A DNA stretch of 64,000 nt from Endothia cerciana (GCA_026119935.1 JALRMH010000015.1:558001-622000); one strand, 5' to 3'; counted from the first letter of the stretch, positions 31,568-42,200 are shown. Notes: generated by a model from the letters alone, not told the origin. Numbers and translations: made by a program.

Positions 31568-33896
31568 GGTGGCCGCAAAGCTGCGGAGGCAGCCGCAGGC
31601 GGAGGGCGGGGTGTATGTGTAGGGAATCGGCAGGGAAGATCATAGACGTGGATGGCGGGCGACTGCCGGCCTCGCCGCCTCGAGGCTGTCAAGCGTGGTT
31701 GCAGCCGGACGATGTGGGGTACTGACGAGGGCGGGCAGCCCTCTTGGTCTCGTCGGTGGCGCGCGCAAGAATGGGTGCGAGTACCCTGGCAGAGCTGCGC
31801 CGTGGTTTAGCAGCGGGAGGGCCGACTCAAGAGCTCGGGTATGTCGCCGCCAGAGTGTGAGGGGCGGTGCCTGAAGCCGTGCAGAGGTCAGAAGTGAGGA
31901 GTCGTCGTGGTTGCTCGGGTGGGTGAGACCGTCTAGGACTTTGGCCTGCAGGTCAAGCAAGCCGAATGGTAGGGCAGAGGTGGTGGTGCGGGCTGCCAGC
32001 CTGCCGCCTCGTTTCTGTCGCAAGCGGAGGGTGCTCCGTGCTGCGGCCCTCGCGGAGCGTTCGGATACAGGGCCGGCCGGTCGGTGGTCAGGACGCCTGA
32101 AGAGGAGGAGCCAAAGTGTGTCTCGACACAAGGTCCAGGAATAGAGGTTCAGTGAGAGAAAGTCCTGCCCTGTCCGCACTGCAGCTTGGGTCGCCTCAGC
32201 CGCTCGTATGTGCCTGGGGACCGGTGCGCGTGCTACAAGCGCACCTGGCTAGATGTCCCCACCTCCACTCCACACCTCACCGCAGCCCGAGAGGAGGGAG
32301 GTATCGATACCCTCCCGGCAGGGTGCAAGGTGCAGCACCCCCGATTTGTTTGCTAGGGTCTCCCCAAGCGGCCGCAGCGGTGCTGCAGGTGCTACGAGCA
32401 GGCTCCAGGCTGACCGAGGGGTGTTGGTTGCAGCGGAGATCCTATTGGGCAGGTCGAGCTGGGGGTGACTTGGGGGGGAACGACGGCAAAGGATCGGCTC
32501 TGCTTGCAGTCGAGATTGGGAGACTGGGGTCCTTAGGCACCCGGACTGCTGGATACGGCCCGCAGTCGACGGAATTAACGGACCTGTCAGCAGAAGTGTC
32601 ATCAGGCCTGGCGTCCATCTGTACGGGGACAATCCTATGGTCACCATCTGGGCCAGGAGGGCAGGTAGGGCGGGCTTGAGGGTCAGGCGGAGCCCGGCGC
32701 AACCTGAGCGGCGTCGGGATATATCGAACGCATTCGGTGCCAGGGACGAAGGGGGGGGGGACAGGGGACGCAGCAGGTATTTGTCGAGGGTCCACTTACA
32801 GATGCACCACCTCCTCCTGGGTATGTACGGATGTATGTATGTATGTATGCATGCATGCATGCATTACCGAGGCGATGTGGTCGAGGTCCTCCAGGCCAGC
32901 CAGTGCGTTGAGCTGCAAGGGGAGGAGAGAGAGCGCACGGAGGAGGTAAGGGAATACCATCAGAAATGATGATCACATCACACAGTACGGCCGAGGAGGG
33001 AAAAAGGTTTCCCTGGACGATGCTGTTGTGTTGACGCTAGCAACGGGGATCTACGCTAGGAAGCCCCCTGTCATCTCAAGCCGTGGGATTGTCACATCAC
33101 TGGAAGTCCACCTGTTTAGTACAATAATAGTACTAGATGGTACATAACTACGGCGGGTGGGCCCCCACGGGGAGGCCCGTCACCAGCTGTAAATGTTGAC
33201 CAGATGCCATCACCATCGAGGTCGGTCTGCTGGAAACCCCGAGAGGGTACCCAGCTCTGCACATGATGCATGTCACGATAGCCCTATTACTGGACTAGCA
33301 CCCATGCCCCTTCGGCACCCACACCTTTGACGAGCCGCATCTGCCCCCCTCCCCCAGGGCCTGTCACGAATCACCAATTGGCGGTTCACGGCGGTGCCCA
33401 CGGCGGGGCAGCGGACCGCCAGCAGCCCTGTTGAGCCCTGTCGATAGTGCCCACGACCTGAAGACGTCACGCTCTCTCCCATCAGTAACGCTCCGGCCTG
33501 GCCTGGCCCGGCCTCCCTGAACACCAGGCCCTGTCCGCAGGAGATCTCCTCGGTTGCTAGGTCTGGCTTCAGTGACGCATCGGGATCAGATCAACAACAT
33601 TGGCGGTCCCAGCAAGGGGGCCCCCACGGTAGATAAAACTTCCGGGGCTGTGGAATGCTCGCGTGCTCCCATATGCTGGGTACTATGTACTCCGTAGCAG
33701 TAGGGGGGCCGGTCTGGGCCTTATTTTCCCAGCGCTCCAATCACATGTTACTGAACCGACAGGGGGGAGCTCCAGATCGCCTGTGAGGCGGTCCCGAGCT
33801 CAGGTCCAGAAAACTGCCCCTCCGTCGCAGACACACAATGCTGAACACAGCCATGACAGGATAACACCTAGCCACCCCACCACAAAAGAGCCCACC
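31568..33896. other. Divergent intergenic region between the arrestin-like gene and ppil3
   Basis: This is 2.3 kb of GC-rich sequence. It includes a G11 run near 32750 and an ATGT/ATGC microsatellite. The ORFs found are compositionally biased, and none is recognisable. The promoters of both flanking genes must lie here. Confidence 0.5.
32831..32864. repeat. Compound microsatellite (ATGT)n(ATGC)n
   Basis: About four ATGT units change into about four ATGC units. The second half is self-complementary (GCATGCATGCATGC) and could extrude as a cruciform. Confidence 0.9.
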
Positions 33897-34627
33897 ATGT
33901 CAGTCACTCTGGTAGGTCAACCTGTGATTTCCGCCTCCCGGAGCTGCGAGGGCTGCCACAAGGCCGCTTTCCTACGTGCCTTACTCCCTCCCGTAGCGGC
34001 CATCCTGACCCTGCCGCTTCGTGGAGGACACCAGGCAAGAGGCAGATGCTAACGCTCCTTGTCGGCCAGCATACCACCCTCGGCGACATCAAGATCGAGG
34101 TGTTCTGCGAGAGCGTTCCCAAGACCGCAGAGGCAAGTCCTGCCGCCCCCGCCCCCACGTCCCACTTCGGCGCAAGCCTGCTAACCCCGGCCGCCCTCCA
34201 GAACTTCCTCGCCCTCTGCGCATCCCATTACTACGACGCATCCCCCTTCCACCGGCTGATCCCCTCCTTCATGGTACAGACGGGCGCGCCCGCGAACCCC
34301 TCACCACCTGAGAACCCGAAGGGCGGGCGCTCCATCTGGGGCGGCAGCTTCGAGGACGAGATCAGGCCCACCCTGAAGCACTCGCAGCGCGGCATAGTCT
34401 CGATGGCGAACAAGGGCCCGGGCACCAACGGGTCCCAGTTCTTCATACTCTTTGACAAGGCGCCACACCTGGATGGCCTGAACACGGTGTTTGGCAAGGT
34501 TATCGGCGACGACAGCTTGGCCACCCTGGCGAAGATGGAGGCGCTCGAGGTCGACAAGAAGAGCAGGCCCAAGGAACAGCCGAGGATTGAGAAGGTCACG
34601 GTGCATGCGAACCCATTGGCCGGTTGA
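33897..34627 (+). CDS. ppil3: Cyclophilin-type peptidyl-prolyl isomerase, PPIL3/Cyp10 class
   Basis: This is a small single-domain cyclophilin found with spliceosomes. The model is join(33897..33911, 34070..34132, 34202..34627), 167 residues. Exon 1 encodes only MSVTL and splices to HTTLGDIKIEVFCESVPKTA. The second intron (34133-34201) starts GCAAGT rather than GT and ends CAG, a normal GC-AG intron; it joins ...KTAE to NFLALC. Both introns contain a GCTAAC branch site. Domain motifs are FHRLIPSFMVQTGAP, GIVSMANKGPGTNGSQFFIL and HLDGLNTVFGKVIG. The short length and the absence of a tail separate it from Cwc27. Confidence 0.94.
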
Positions 34628-36158
34628 CGGGGGGCTATCGAAATGTCCCTATCAAAGGCGAGGAAGCGGTTTCCGAGCTCCCCCGCGGGCAGCCCGGCCG
34701 CGGATGGGTGCAGGTCCGGCGGAGGTCCGGGAAGCTGCATAGGGACGGCGCGTCCCCCACCCCCCTTGAGCCAGGTGCCTGAGGTGGCTGTAGGGTGACG
34801 CGGACCGGCGGCGGTTCCCTTTGCACCCATCCGACCTGGCCGTCATGACGGCTTCCGATATCCAGTACGGGCGTCTTTCCATAAGCAGGCGTCAACAACG
34901 GCTGACGGATGGCCTTGGAAGCTCGTGGTTTATGCTCGTATGCTTCCGAATTGTTGGGGCATGAGGGGCCCCTCTAGGCTTTAGCAGGAATCAGAGAATG
35001 CCCCTGGGCCAATAAACCTTCTTCAATCCCAACCAAATGGACCGTCCGCTCCATTCCATGTGCGATACCATTGTACACTGCCTATTCCTCCGCAGTTACG
35101 GGAAAGGGATAGAACAGAGGTTGTCTCCCATGTAGGAACTCAGAGCTCTACGATGAGCACGTGAGGCTCAGTGTTGCCAGTGCCGCCTGACGCGCCTTCC
35201 CGGCATATACTACACCCTGTCGCTCCTCCTTGATCCCCGCCAGGTGGGTGAGGCTCTTCGGGAACGGGAAGGGCCACGATCCAGAGCGGTGGTATCCGGT
35301 ACGTACCTCGCATGACCGAAACAGTAAAGGGGTGCTTATGCCTCATGCATGGCTGCATGATACGCGTTTATAATGTAGATGCAATATACAGTCACCAAAC
35401 CGCCTCCATGTGGTTGGTATTATTTTTATTGGAGAACTGTCTCTTGATATCATACAACTCACACCACCCAGCGACTCCAGAGTACACCGCGGGCCGGCAT
35501 TCTGCCCCTTTTTGCAAACGCCGGAGATGGGACGGCAGTCAGAGGCGACGGCACAATGGCACGAACTGCATATAGAATATAGCTGATCTTGGAATGGAGT
35601 TGCCTGTCGAAAGGAAAGGAGGAAAGAAGCAAATCTGCAAACCGTGGGTTGACAACGTATGGGTTAGCACCAGCAACAGATGAGCTTAATAATAAGACTG
35701 CTTACAGGAATTGGCCCTAACCCTATGGCAGTTCTGTTAGTCACACACTGTACTATATAATAGGAGGTTGATTTTCTATCTATAGGACTGGACATTTATG
35801 AGCAGAGAGGCGAAAAGAAAGGCGAAAACAATTTGGATTAGAAAATGTAAAAGATAATTGATGAGGGTGGGCAAGCGCAGAGGGATCTACATGAGTCTAT
35901 CGGCCAGGTCTAGTTCATCTTTATCCAGGTGGGACCAGTCTTCGATGTGCAGAAGCATCACAGTACGAGAACTCCAGCTGTCTTCTACTATCTAATCATT
36001 AACAGAGCTTGTGGGCTATAGATCTAGGGATGCGAGTTTGTTATCTGTGTAGATAATAAGAGAATGCTATTAGTTGATAGCTCATCATCCCCCGATTTGT
36101 TACACTGATGAAAAGTGAATATAGTTTGTTAATTTCTTACAAATATTTATAATTGGAA
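34628..36158. other. Intergenic, becoming AT-rich towards the tRNA
   Basis: There are no genes here. From about 35560 the composition shifts to AT-rich with many short A/T runs, clearly unlike the GC-rich flank. No transposon coding sequence or terminal repeats were identified. Confidence 0.5.
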
Positions 36159-36255
36159 GGCAAGATGGCCGAGTGGTCTAAGGCGTTGCGTTTAGGTAAT
36201 CTAAGCAATTCTACCGCAATTCTTCGGAACCTGGGTTCGAATCCCAGTCTTGTCA
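36159..36255 (+). tRNA. trnL(UAG): tRNA-Leu (anticodon UAG) with a 17-nt intron
   Basis: The gene begins GGCAAGA and ends TCTTGTC plus discriminator A, giving a seven-pair acceptor stem with one G-T pair. The D arm is TGGCCGAGTGGTCTAAGGCG. The anticodon stem is TTGCG (36186-36190) with CGCAA (36215-36219), and the anticodon is TAG at 36193-36195. An intron at about 36197-36213 sits one base 3' of the anticodon, the canonical position. A long variable arm (TTCTTCGGAA) marks it as class II. The T arm is CTGGG-TTCGAAT-CCCAG. Splicing would need the tRNA endonuclease whose Sen54 subunit is encoded at 43251-44738. Confidence 0.96.
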
Positions 36256-36364
36256 AGTTAACTTTTATACTATTCTATTGATTTTGTTTATATTTATCTT
36301 CCTTAGTAGCAAGTGGGCTGTAATAAAGGCTTTGAAAACTCCTATGTTTACAACTGAGGGTTGT

Positions 36365-36600
36365 CTGGTGTGCAAGCTAGAGCCCCTGTCGACTAGGGTT
36401 AGGGTCTTGCAAGCTACCTTTGGATATAGCTTACTTCAGCACCCTTTAGACCTCGGGGTTCTTTCCTTTCTTTTGCAAGATCACTCTTTCTTTTCTCCTT
36501 TTTTTTTTTTAATAAGCAACCTGTGGTAGAGACCACAGGGGCACCCACCCATTAGGGTTGGGGTGCCCAGTGCAGGGTTAGGGCTAGCTAGCTATTACCG
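36365..36600. other. Cluster of hairpin-forming sequences with TTAGGG-like words
   Basis: CTGTGGT-AGAG-ACCACAG (36521-36538) is a perfect seven-pair stem with a four-base loop. Right after it, GGGCACCC and GGGTGCCC (36539-36570) form a second perfect eight-pair stem. Upstream, TGCAAG (36371) and CTTGCA (36406) form a third, weaker inverted pair. GGGTTAGGG-type words occur at 36395-36405, 36551-36560 and 36573-36582. This may be a structured RNA, part of a small mobile element, or telomere-like filler. No ORF explains it. Confidence 0.4.
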
Positions 36601-36905
36601 CATATCTCGTGCGGTAGTCTGTTGATAGCAAATTCAGACCTGTACACACCACTTCTGATGCCCCCACGAGGTGCTTCCACAAGTGGTTACCTATGAAGAG
36701 TGTGGTTAAGCTTGGAAGCCACAAAAGACTCAAAGGTGGGTGACGAGCTATGGCACTAGTTCGACCGCTCAAAGTTGAATTTCGATTCACTTGGGACCTA
36801 GAAATGCCCCTGGATGAGAATGAGAAAAGACTCCACCGTGTCACCAAGGCCATTACAGCACGGGAGAACCTCTGATTGTAACTACTCATTGTAAGCTCAG
36901 CTTAA

Positions 36906-37450
36906 TCAGTGAGCAACGAGGACGTTGCACATCTTCAGGGTGGCACCGCACTTGTGGTAGCGCACGGAGGGGGCAGAAGTTCTTATACATATAAGTTGCT
37001 CAAAGGCGCGGTTAAACTGCCTTTGAGTCAGTTCTTCCAGAGCCCTCTGGCCGCCTTCCACAACGAGTTTCAAGCTTGAGAAATACATATAGTGGTCTAT
37101 AATAATAGTATTAATTCTGTTCACGCTAGCTAAATATATACTTAAATACACATTCAGCGCCTTGAATGGGCATGCCCACCCTCTGCAAATACTCAGGGAG
37201 GAAAACCTCGCCTGATAGCTGGACGAAACCTCCCCGCTGCGATCCTTCCGCGGCCCTCCTGCGGTCTCTCATCACTGCGTTCTGAAAATGTGCCTCGGCC
37301 CTCGTCGAGCAGTCTTTGGGAAAGGGGACTTTTGGCTCCGCGAGGTATCCGTGACCCACCTGTGAGGTCTCGTGAAGTCCGACGGTGACCCTCACAATGC
37401 CCTCACTTTTGCCGCCTCCTGCCCAATAGGGAAGGCAGCAATTCCATTTC
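36906..37450 (-). pseudogene. Unidentified minus-strand coding relic in two segments
   Basis: The upstream segment (about 37150-37440) reads YWAGGGKSEGIVRVTVGLHE, then LAEPKVPFPKDCSTRAEAHF and GEVFLPEYLQRVGMPIQGAE without a stop. The downstream segment (36906-37080) reads LKLVVEGGQRALEELTQRQF and ends CGATLKMCNVLVAH with a stop. A short AT-rich gap containing possible GTATAT and TTTCTCAAG splice signals separates them. No ATG starts the first segment. Composition looks protein-like, but the family was not recognised. Confidence 0.3.
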
Positions 37451-37669
37451 GCACGGCGCTAGCGCCCCTGCTATTCACTATAAATATTCCTCCTTTTACC
37501 CGCGAATTCTCGCCAACTTTTTTTTTTCTCTCTCTCCCCCATATAATCCACGACTTGCGCCGCGACATCTCCGCAAGTCGCCCAGGGCACCCAAGGCGTT
37601 GGAGGAGGGAGTGTTCCATTCGGTGGCTCGCCTAGCATAGCACCTGTGGGAGGGGGGTACCGTCCGTGC

Positions 37670-38520
37670 TGAGGCTGCTACCGCGCAAGGATAAGGCAAA
37701 CGAGCTCGGGTGGGCCGACTCGGTCCGGTCATCTGAGCTGTTCGTCAAGGCCAGCACCTTTACTCCGAGACGGGCCACCCAAAGATCGCTCTCCTTCACC
37801 AGTCAAGATCCGACCTCCCTGACTCCAAGCTCGCCACCTACCGCCTCACATCCGACGAGAAGGACACCCAGGCCTCGCAGTTCAACCCCAACAAGGACAG
37901 GGAGATATCCCTAGACATAGCGGATCCTGGCGCCGCGCTGTTCATAGCAGTCCGTAAGGTCAAGGAGGAGAAGAGGCACAACTTCCGGGCTGCAGACGAC
38001 AGGGCGTTTCTTGGTGGTATTATCGTGGCCGGCGAGACCCGCCTTGCATATGTCGATGATACAACCCACGCCGTGGTGGAGGCGCCCCCAAAGGAAGCTT
38101 CCATCATTGTATCCTGGGCCGAGTACGACGAGAGGCATTACTTCCTGGCGGGTGACTATGGCCGGATGTACCTGCTCACGGTACATACAGACGGCGTGGT
38201 TGTCCAGGGCATGGAGACTGCGTACCTCGGCAAGACGTCCCGCGCGAGCTGTCTTGAACGATATGCTTTTTGCCGGTCCACATTACGTGGATTTGCAGCT
38301 CTGGAGGGTTGACTTCGGTGACGATCCCGTTCAGTACCTGCAGTTGACACAAATACTGCACAATATCGCCCCACTCCTTGATTTTGCCGTCATGGATATG
38401 GGCAACAGGGAAGGGGACAGCCAGCTTCGCAATGCCTACTCATCCGACCAGGCTCGCGTTGTCACGGGCAGCGGTGTGCATAAAGACGGGGGTCTCAAAA
38501 GCGTGCGGAGCACCCATGGT
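37670..38520 (+). pseudogene. Truncated, frameshifted fragment of a DDB1/UV-damaged DNA-binding protein gene
   Basis: DDB1 is the WD40 adaptor of CUL4 ubiquitin ligases in DNA repair. Three segments in different frames match the N-terminal (MMS1_N) region of fungal DDB1: NELGWADSVRSSELFVKAST up to 37755; then GHPKIALLHQSRSDLPDSKL, TYRLTSDEKDTQASQFNP, EASIIVSWAEYDERHYFLAG and YLGKTSRAS up to about 38250; then LNDMLFAGPHYVDLQLWRVD and LDFAVMDMGNREGDSQL up to ARVVTGSGVHKDGGLKSVRS. Both frame changes look like small deletions. The beginning of the protein and most of the remaining ~850 residues are absent. A functional DDB1 must lie elsewhere; this is a decayed duplicate. Assignment comes from remembered DDB1 blocks, not from a search. 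Confidence 0.85.
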
Positions 38521-38568
38521 TCAGTATTGCTCTACGACTGAATCTGGGAGAGGGACAAGGGGGCTAGA

Positions 38569-38604
38569 GTGAGGGGCCTTGGTGGCCCCTCGCGCATTCA
38601 CTCT
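38569..38604. repeat. Short interrupted inverted repeat
   Basis: GAGTGAGGGGCC and GGCCCC...TCACTC face each other around TTGGT, just after the DDB1 fragment. It could be a hairpin in a transcript or a footprint of an insertion. Confidence 0.4.
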
Positions 38605-38645
38605 GCGCTCTGTACAATCTTGTCAAATTAGGCACATGCTAAGCG

Positions 38646-38650
<5 letters not shown>

Positions 38651-38677
<27 letters not shown>
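38651..38677. repeat. (TA)n microsatellite
   Basis: About 13 TA dinucleotides lie in otherwise AT-rich sequence between the DDB1 fragment and the GIY-YIG-like ORF. Confidence 0.95.
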
Positions 38678-38678
<1 letters not shown>

Positions 38679-39309
38679 TCCCAACCCAGGATATATGTAT
38701 TCAGAGAGAGGTATGGGATATTGAATCTCTTGAAACCCATCAACCATTTCTTGATCGAGGAACAGCATATCAAGAGAACAACCTAGTCTAAACATTGTGT
38801 TAAATAAATACATAAACACAACACAGGACGACGAGCGGCGTAAAAAGGAGATTTAATTCCTCTCCGGGACTATCATGCTGTTATAATACCACTTGTGTTA
38901 GTATTGATGTAAGGTAGAAAATCTACGTGTATTGCAGCTACTATACTGCAAACTTCCTTGGTAATACTCTGACCTGTTCGGAACATTCCTGCCCTGTACC
39001 ACACTATGTAAAACAGAAACTATTTTGTATGTTATCTACACTCGAGGGAGTCCGTCCACTCTCACAGCGACCGTCAGAATACAGCCCTAAGAGATGTCTA
39101 ACATCAACATCATCAAGGGGGATGAGTACAAAAAAGGATGAACCTCCTTGAGAGGCAAATTGGATAGTGACTAGAGTGGAAAGGAGCGGCCTCGAGTGAT
39201 GCCATAGATGCCATTGAGCTCCGGTATGGGTGGTGCAGAGAGGGGCCTCTGTACATTTCTCCGTTGAGGAGAATTGTGCCGCCCCGGTGTCTGCTGATGC
39301 CGCGGGCCT

Positions 39310-39460
39310 GGGTGGTCGTGCCTTCCTCTTGTGGCAAGGAAGGAGCGCACCCTCACGCCCGCACAACATCCGCTGGCCAGGATGACCGTACCTTCCTTCT
39401 CTTGCGAGGAGGAAGGCGCGCACCTCGTGCTAGAACGCCAAACCCCAACATCCGTGAGGC
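39310..39460. repeat. Imperfect direct tandem repeat, units of about 70-80 bp
   Basis: Unit one runs from GTCGTGCCTTCCTC to AACATCCG and unit two from GACCGTACCTTCCTT to AACATCCG. They share AAGGAAGG/GAGGAAGG and GCGCACC in the same order. It lies just upstream of the GIY-YIG-like ORF and does not fit a clear coding frame. Confidence 0.5.
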
Positions 39461-39619
39461 TTCCAAGGAAGTTTTCTTCTCTTTTTCGTCCGGTCGTAAC
39501 ACGCATCCTCAAATCTTTTCTGTTGAGGTATCAAGCACTCATGACTTCTGAGCAGTAAATGCCTGACCAGTCTGTTGAGACTGGACCCCCCCCAGATCAG
39601 CATCGCTGATCTGGAGGTT

Positions 39620-40923
39620 ATGCAAGGTGAGGCGCTGAGATCCTCCCTGACTAACTGGCTGCGGAACCTCAAGACGGAGGGCAAGTCTCTCCGTCCTGAG
39701 AATTCTCGCAGTCTCATGCGCGACTTCATCGAGGTCAAACTCGATGAGGTTTTTGAATTCCTGCCGTACCTGATCAACGACATTCTCGAGTCTGACGCGG
39801 TCGAAGAGGTGGAGGTTGACGACAGTCTACCGTACAACCGACAAGTATGGAACAAGACGCTTGGTCGGGCGAAAGTCCGAACAACATTTAGAAGCCAAGA
39901 GCGTCGGTACGAGTCATTTATCGTCCGACATCAAGACGCCGACCTGCTGGCATTCCTCGAGGAGTGCACCGACCCCTACATCTGGGAGATTTGTGTGGTC
40001 CGGGGCAAGGCCCTCGATCCTAGGTTTCTCCACAGCATGAAGGAAGACTTCCGGCACCAGCGCTCAGGCTGGTACCTCATTTTCATGTGGGATGGGAGTC
40101 GCCAATTGTGGGAGTGGTACAGAGTCTATGTCGGGCAGGCAGGAGGCGGTGAGGATGGCAATACCATCCGGAAGCGAGCTGGACAACCCAGATCCAGCTC
40201 AAAGAACCTGAAGGAGGGTCAGCTGGTCTACCGAAAATGGCGAGGAATGTTGGAGGTGGGTGCAGTTGACCCAGAGAAGATGCGCAAGGCCAAGATTGTC
40301 AAGTTAGGGTTTGCGCCAGCCGGGGGGACGTCCGCCGAGGCTGGTGACGACGACTTGTTTCTCCGCCTTGGAGAGATGTTCTTCTCTCTTATGCTCTACC
40401 TCTCTCTCAGGGTCAGCACCTTGAAGCCAAGAGGGCGTTTGGTAAGCTTTACCATTCGACCGATCCCGATGTTCATGCCTTCGTCGCCAAGACGCTTAGG
40501 CAGAATATCCAAAAGGTACATGACGACAAATCCATCAACAATATTGCTTCCCTCCGCGCCGTCAGTAGGTGGGCGGATGAGAACTTTTGCCATGACGGTG
40601 CTCCAGGTGAGACCGCTCGTGTCAAGTGCGAAAGGTGCGGCGTTGCCAGGGACGACGTAAGTCCTCGCTCCGTTGTGAGGGCTGGCGAGTTTGCGGCACG
40701 GTGGATCGTTTGCGAGGGCAGTTGCTCCCCAACACCGGGGCAACTGAAAAAGAAGTACCTGCATGGTAGCACGATTCGAATGCCTGTGGATCCTGCGATC
40801 CCGTGGGTGAAGGCTGATGTCGTGTACAGGCGAATGCGCACCGATGGTCACAAGGACGACTGGCGCCAGTATTACACAGGCCTGCGTGCTCGCGCACCAG
40901 CGGGCCGGTGGCGAACGGATTGA
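39620..40923 (+). CDS. GIY-YIG-like fungal protein of unknown function, reading frame apparently interrupted
   Basis: From the ATG at 39620 the frame is open to the 40410 region and contains QRSGWYLIFMWDG, EWYRVYVGQAGG and NTIRKRAGQPRSS. The WYL/YVG pair followed by IRKR resembles the core of GIY-YIG nuclease folds. A second frame, open from 40411 to the stop at 40921-40923, continues with HLEAKRAFGKLYHSTDPDV, a CERCG zinc-binding-like pair and VDPAIPWVKADVVYRRMRTD. Either a 155-nt intron (GTGGGT at 40256, acceptor TCTCTCTCAG at 40410) joins them, or a one-base frameshift occurred near 40410. The sequence LGEMFFSLMLYLSL just before the break looks coding, which favours a frameshift. A better upstream ATG (39559) is separated from this frame by a C8 run that is one base out of phase. 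Probably a decaying gene. Confidence 0.5.
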
Positions 40924-41871
40924 AGTCTGATGTGACGAGCCTGGTCTAGCTATCGGTCTGAATATTGGTCTGAGCACTGGTCTGAGCATCGTGTCTGTCT
41001 GCTCAAGAGCTGTAGCTTTGCCTGCTCCAAATGCCTACTCCGTGTGCCCGCCCCCCCCCCCCCCGCAGAGGCAGCATCTGTACTCGCTTCATTTGTTGGC
41101 CTCTTTGAGGTAACATACATTGTGCAACTAAGCGTTGCTATCTGTATCAGGGCCAATGGTCCTTGGGTTTCAGATCCTAGAAGTTGCTGTGTTGCTTGCG
41201 GCGCACAACTGCTAGGAACGTCAACAATGACCCTGGCTTGCCTGGCTTGCCTGGCTTGCCGGGCAGGTTCGGGCTCCAGGTTGGGGACCTTTGGTTGTAC
41301 ATGTTGTCCGTCAGGCGCTCCTCTACCAAGCCTTGGCTCAGGTGAGACCTCGACTTGAGCAAGCCATGGGATCGCTGCGGGTCCAAAGAGCGTGGTGTTC
41401 GTATAGACACGGATATTCCAACGGGTCTCCCGACAGTGTTGTAGTCGGCAACTTCCGGCTCGGAAATAGGCGCCAAAAGGCTCGTCCAGCATCCATTCAC
41501 CGGATCAATTGTCAGTCCGCTTAACTGCAACACCGTGTTTTAAACCCGTAGACGGCCTGTCGCATCACCGCGTGCTGCGGTGAGGCGGGCTCGCTTCCTG
41601 GCGCGCTGCAGCGCCTTTTTTGAGGTGCCCTGACCCTATTATATATACCAAGCCAGCCTGATGATTCTGGGCGTCAGGGTCAGTGATGCGGAAATGTTGT
41701 TCGTAGAGGCATGGAAGATGGAAGGCTTGGAGCCATGGGAGTGTGCATGTGGGATAAGGGGTTCGTCAAGGGGACCTTACGGGCAGGCCAGGCACGGACT
41801 TCTTGGCGGCGCCCTGGCATGTTGGGTCAGCCCAATAGTCCACGGCTACAGTTGCGCGGATATCCGGGTGT
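40924..41871. other. Intergenic, with a CCTGGCTTG triplication
   Basis: No gene was recognised. A C14 run lies near 41051-41064, and the 9-base word CCTGGCTTG is repeated three times in tandem at 41232-41258. Confidence 0.5.
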
Positions 41872-41879
41872 TGCCCACC

Positions 41880-42200
41880 TTCTCCTCGGCTTTCTGTCCC
41901 ACCTGTCAGAGTTACTAGTCGACTACGCAGACGCTGTGTCACTCACCCTCTTGTGGCCGCCGGAGGCCGAGCCGACGGCGAGGGGCCGTAGGAACGCCGC
42001 CTTCTCCTTCCTTGACACCGCTACCTTGTTGACGGTGCCGTCGGCCTTGGTCGACTCTGCATACTAGTTAGCCCGTTGTCCCATTGTTTCTCATCCCATA
42101 TCGTCTCATAGAGACTAGGGAGTATAGAGACTTACCGATGATGTTGGGGGGTAGGGGCCGGGGCCGGGGCCGGGGCCGCACTGCTCTTCTTGGGGCCCAT
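41880..42200 (-). pseudogene. Possible small spliced gene or relic with a GGGGCC repeat
   Basis: An ATG at 42200 starts MGPKKSSAAPAPAPAP, the Ala-Pro run being coded by about four GGGGCC units on the plus strand. A perfect GTAAGT donor follows at 42135. The next open block (about 41945-42055) reads STKADGTVNKVAVSRKEKAA then FLRPLAVGSASGGHK and ends at a GTGAGT donor. A third piece, VGQKAEEK, follows an acceptor at about 41903. Exon 1 and block 2 are one base out of phase, so either the C-run carries an indel or the exons are wrongly paired. The family was not recognised. Confidence 0.3.

Noticed and set aside
31640..32179. 179-codon minus-strand ORF upstream of the arrestin-like gene
   Set aside because: Arg/Pro/Ala-rich composition, no domain, and in the expected promoter region.
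36387..36590. Telomere array
   Set aside because: Only isolated GGGTTAGGG-like words are present, not a tandem array, so this is not a chromosome end.
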